Source of the DNA: Acetobacteraceae bacterium
Lineage (GTDB): Bacteria; Pseudomonadota; Alphaproteobacteria; Acetobacterales; Acetobacteraceae
NCBI GenBank assembly: GCA_019750465.1
Contig: JAIEOP010000147.1
Span: 21,062 to 85,061 of the forward strand
Reading direction: 5' to 3'
Length of the DNA stretch: 64,000 nt
Position numbers and translations under genes: made by a program. Each line of letters starts with the position of its first letter. Position 1 is the stretch's first letter. The notes beneath the pieces are model-generated. The model was not told the DNA's origin. It did no database searches and was given only the letters and a program-made list of their open reading frames with translations. Below are positions 61,445 to 64,000 of the stretch, piece by piece.

Positions 61445-62713
61445 CTACAACGCCCGCCACCCGATGTCGCGTCGGCAGAAGCCCTCCGGCCAGTCGATCG
61501 CGTCCACCGCCGCATAGGCCGCGTCGCGCGCCGCACGCAACGTCGGTCCCGTCGCGGCGATGCCGAGCACCCGCCCGCCCTGCGCCGTCACCGCCCCATC
61601 CGCCCCGCGCACCGTGCCGGCATGGAACACCTGCACCCCCGGCACGGCGGCGGCGCGATCGAGGCGGCGGATGACGCTGCCCTTCGCATGGCCGCCCGGA
61701 TAGCCGCGCGCCGCCATCACCACCACGATGCTGTGCTCCGCGCTCCAGCGCAGGGCGAAGCTGCGGAGTTCCCCGTCGCAGGCCGCAACCAGCGCCGCCA
61801 GCAGGTCGGAGCGCAGCCGGAGCACCAGCGCCTGGCACTCCGGGTCGCCGAAGCGGACGTTGAACTCGATGAGCCGCGGCCCCTCGGCGGTCAGCATCAG
61901 CCCGGCGAAGAGCACGCCGCGGAAGGGGGTGCCGCGCCGCGCCATCTCGGCCAGCACGGGCCGCACGATCTCGGCCATCGCCTGGTCGCGCAGCGCATCG
62001 GTGAAGGCCGGCGGCGGCGAATAGGCACCCATGCCGCCGGTATTGGGGCCGGTATCGCCTTCGCCCACCCGCTTGTGATCCTGCGCCGCGGCCAGCGGCA
62101 GCGCCGTCTCGCCGTCGCAGAGCGCGAAGAGCGACACCTCCTCGCCCACGAGGCACTCCTCGATGACGACGCTGGCGCCGGCGGCGCCGTGCACGCGGGC
62201 CTCCATGATCTCGGCGACCGCCGCTTCAGCCTCGGCAACGGTCTGCGCTACCACCACCCCCTTGCCGGCGGCGAGCCCGTCCGCCTTCACCACGATGGGC
62301 GCGCCTTGGGCTTGAATATGGGCGCGGGCGGCGTCCGCATCCTCGAAGCGGGCCCAGCGCGCGCCGGGGGCACCGGCGGCCGTAGCGACCTCCCGCGTGA
62401 ACGCCTTGCTCGCCTCCAGCCGGGCCGCCGCGGCGGTGGGGCCGAAGCAGCGGATCCCGGCAGCGGCGCAGGCATCCGCCAGGCCAAGCGCCAGCGGCGC
62501 CTCCGGCCCCGCCACCACAAGGTCCACGCCCTGCCCCTGGGCGAAGACCACCAGCGCCGGCACGTCCTCCGCGCCGATCGGCACGCAGTCGGCGACATCG
62601 GCGATGCCGGCATTGCCCGGCGCGCACCACAGCCGCGTGAGCAGCGGCGAGGCCGCGATCGCCCAGCACAGCGCATGCTCGCGCCCGCCGCCGCCGACCA
62701 CCAGCACCTTCAT
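61445..62713 (-). CDS. purD: Phosphoribosylamine--glycine ligase
   Basis: This 422-residue enzyme makes GAR in purine synthesis. It has VLVVGGGGREHALCWAIA, VVAGPEAPLALGLADAC, the ATP-grasp PIVVKADGLAAGKGVVV and TGPNTGGMGAYSPPPAFTD, and RLIEFNVRFGDPECQALVL for Mg-ATP. ATG 62713 fits the family N-terminus. It is divergent from xseA with a 69-bp gap containing both promoters. Confidence 0.97.
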   Translation of the reverse strand: MKVLVVGGGGREHALCWAIAASPLLTRLWCAPGNAGIADVADCVPIGAEDVPALVVFAQGQGVDLVVAGPEAPLALGLADACAAAGIRCFGPTAAAARLEASKAFTREVATAAGAPGARWARFEDADAARAHIQAQGAPIVVKADGLAAGKGVVVAQTVAEAEAAVAEIMEARVHGAAGASVVIEECLVGEEVSLFALCDGETALPLAAAQDHKRVGEGDTGPNTGGMGAYSPPPAFTDALRDQAMAEIVRPVLAEMARRGTPFRGVLFAGLMLTAEGPRLIEFNVRFGDPECQALVLRLRSDLLAALVAACDGELRSFALRWSAEHSIVVVMAARGYPGGHAKGSVIRRLDRAAAVPGVQVFHAGTVRGADGAVTAQGGRVLGIAATGPTLRAARDAAYAAVDAIDWPEGFCRRDIGWRAL

Positions 62714-62782
62714 GGCATGCCTCCTGCGGAACGGGATGCGAACGGCCTCCCCGGCGCGGCGCGGTTAGCATATGGTCCGGCC

Positions 62783-64000
62783 ATGGACACGCCCATCACG
62801 GCCCCCCTGGCCCGCGAGTCGGCGGGCAACCTGCCCGAATACGCCGTCTCGGAGATCGCCGGCGCGATCAAGCGCACGCTCGAGACCACCTTCGGCCGGG
62901 TCCGCGTGCGCGGCGAGATCACCGAGTGCAAGCGCTACCCGTCCGGCCACATCTACCTGTCGCTGAAGGACGAGAACGCCAAGCTGGAATCGGTCATCTG
63001 GAAGACCGCGATCCGCAACCTCGGCGTCATGCCGGAGAACGGCACGGAGGTGATCGCCACGGGGAAGATCGGCACCTATGCCGACCGCTCCAAGTACCAG
63101 CTCGTCATCGACCGGCTGGATTATGCCGGGGAGGGTGCGCTGCTCGCCCGCATCGAGCGGCTGCGCCAGCGGCTGCTGGCGGAGGGGCTGTTCGCGCCGG
63201 AGCGCAAGCGCGCCCTGCCCCGGCTGCCCGCCGTCATCGGCATCGTCACCTCCGAGCACGGCGCGGTCATCCAGGACATCCGCACCACCATCCTCCGCCG
63301 CTTCCCGCGCCGGCTGCTCCTCTGGCCCGTCGCCGTGCAGGGGAGCGGCGCGGCCGAGCAGATCGCCGCCGCCATCCGCGGATTTGGCGCGCTGCCGGCG
63401 GGCGGCCCGATCCCCCGCCCGGACGTGATCATCGTGGCCCGCGGCGGCGGCAGCCTCGAGGACCTGATGGCCTTCAACGAGGAGGTCGTGGTCCGCGCCG
63501 CGGCGGAGAGCCCGATCCCGCTGATCAGCGCCGTCGGGCATGAAACCGACACCACGCTGATCGACTTCGCCTCGGACCGCCGCGCGCCCACCCCGACCGC
63601 CGCCGCCGAGCTCGCCGTGCCGGCGCGGGCCGAGCTGCTGGACGACCTGCGGCAGAAGGCGCTGCGGCTGGGCCAGGCGCAGCGCGCGGCCATCGAGCGC
63701 GCGCGGCTGCGCGTGACGCGCGCTGCCGGACGCCTGCCGGACCTGCCCGGCCTCGTCGGGCGCATGCGCCAGCGGCTGGACGAATGGTCCGATCGCCTGG
63801 ACCGCGCGCCGGCGGATGCGCTGCGGCGCCGGCGCGCGCCGCTGGAGAACCTCGCCGCACGCCTGCGCCATCCGCGGGAGGTGATCGCCGCGCACCGCGC
63901 CACGCTGCGCCTGGCCGAGGCCCGCATGCTGGCGCTGTTCCGCGCGCGGGTGGAGCGGGGGCGCACCGCGCTGGCCCGGCGCGGTGGGCTGCGGCCGGCG
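62783..64000 (+). CDS. xseA: Exodeoxyribonuclease VII large subunit (5' part)
   Basis: The first 406 codons are present and the gene runs past the right edge. An N-terminal OB-fold (YAVSEIAGAIKRTLETTF, VRVRGEITECKRYPSGHIYL) is followed by the catalytic domain (AVIGIVTSEHGAVIQDIRTT, DVIIVARGGGSLEDLMAFNE, PLISAVGHETDTTLIDFASD) and the start of the coiled-coil. It degrades single-stranded DNA together with XseB. ATG 62783 is the family-like start. Confidence 0.97.
   Translation, partial: MDTPITAPLARESAGNLPEYAVSEIAGAIKRTLETTFGRVRVRGEITECKRYPSGHIYLSLKDENAKLESVIWKTAIRNLGVMPENGTEVIATGKIGTYADRSKYQLVIDRLDYAGEGALLARIERLRQRLLAEGLFAPERKRALPRLPAVIGIVTSEHGAVIQDIRTTILRRFPRRLLLWPVAVQGSGAAEQIAAAIRGFGALPAGGPIPRPDVIIVARGGGSLEDLMAFNEEVVVRAAAESPIPLISAVGHETDTTLIDFASDRRAPTPTAAAELAVPARAELLDDLRQKALRLGQAQRAAIERARLRVTRAAGRLPDLPGLVGRMRQRLDEWSDRLDRAPADALRRRRAPLENLAARLRHPREVIAAHRATLRLAEARMLALFRARVERGRTALARRGGLRPA

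Overview
The window is a high-GC (roughly 70 percent by eye) chromosomal segment of an alphaproteobacterium. The gene families point to Acetobacteraceae of the Roseomonas type: several Bug/TctC solute receptors, ABC importers, DMT and MFS carriers, an aa3-oxidase subunit IV, GTG and TTG starts, and 4-bp ATGA/GTGA gene couplings. This placement rests on gene content alone; there is no rRNA or other marker in the window.

Layout. 1-5514 (minus): a catabolic operon of a RutA-like flavin monooxygenase, a polyamine-type ABC importer (ATPase, two permeases, Tat-exported binding protein) and a cysteine hydrolase cut by the window edge. 5869-8365 (plus): a cold-shock protein, a DMT carrier, an MlaA-like protein and two small ORFs. 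8367-14724: MFS plus ECF sigma factor, a LysR regulator divergent from a 3-hydroxybutyrate dehydrogenase/patatin pair, and topoisomerase IB. 14806-27643: a compact glycan or glycolipid locus built as two divergent operons. The minus arm encodes inositol-3-phosphate synthase, a histidine phosphatase, a methyltransferase and a glycoside-hydrolase-like protein. The plus arm encodes two sugar-nucleotide epimerases, a B12-binding radical SAM enzyme and four GT-B glycosyltransferases, all joined by 4-bp overlaps. A convergent GT9-like gene closes it.

27644-41360 is the accessory, decaying part. It holds an IS21 remnant, two genes with internal deletions (a methyltransferase and a luciferase-like oxidoreductase), a shortened PsiE, three copies of a palindromic repeat, an orphan protein with a Cys/His pattern like CheD/CNF1 deamidases, and a strong candidate trans-acting small RNA at 38439-38527. 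Intact genes among these include a cupin, a TauD-type dioxygenase, a GH42-like hydrolase, a YddG-like exporter, an AhpD-like protein, a tandem YCII protein and a CaiB/BaiF CoA-transferase.

41361-45934 is an aromatic-type catabolic cassette (amidohydrolase, FAD monooxygenase, MFS, convergent carboxymuconolactone-decarboxylase-like gene). 46049-48255 encodes LivH and LivM permeases with no ATPase genes behind them. 48740-64000 is mostly housekeeping: AI-2E transporter, phosphatidyltransferase, DUF2066, PurM-PurN, oxidase subunit IV, nucleoside diphosphate kinase, an ABC-F ATPase, DUF1203, three tandem Bug receptors, an S2P protease with CBS domains, PurD and the start of XseA.

I found no rRNA, tRNA, CRISPR array, intact insertion sequence or prophage.
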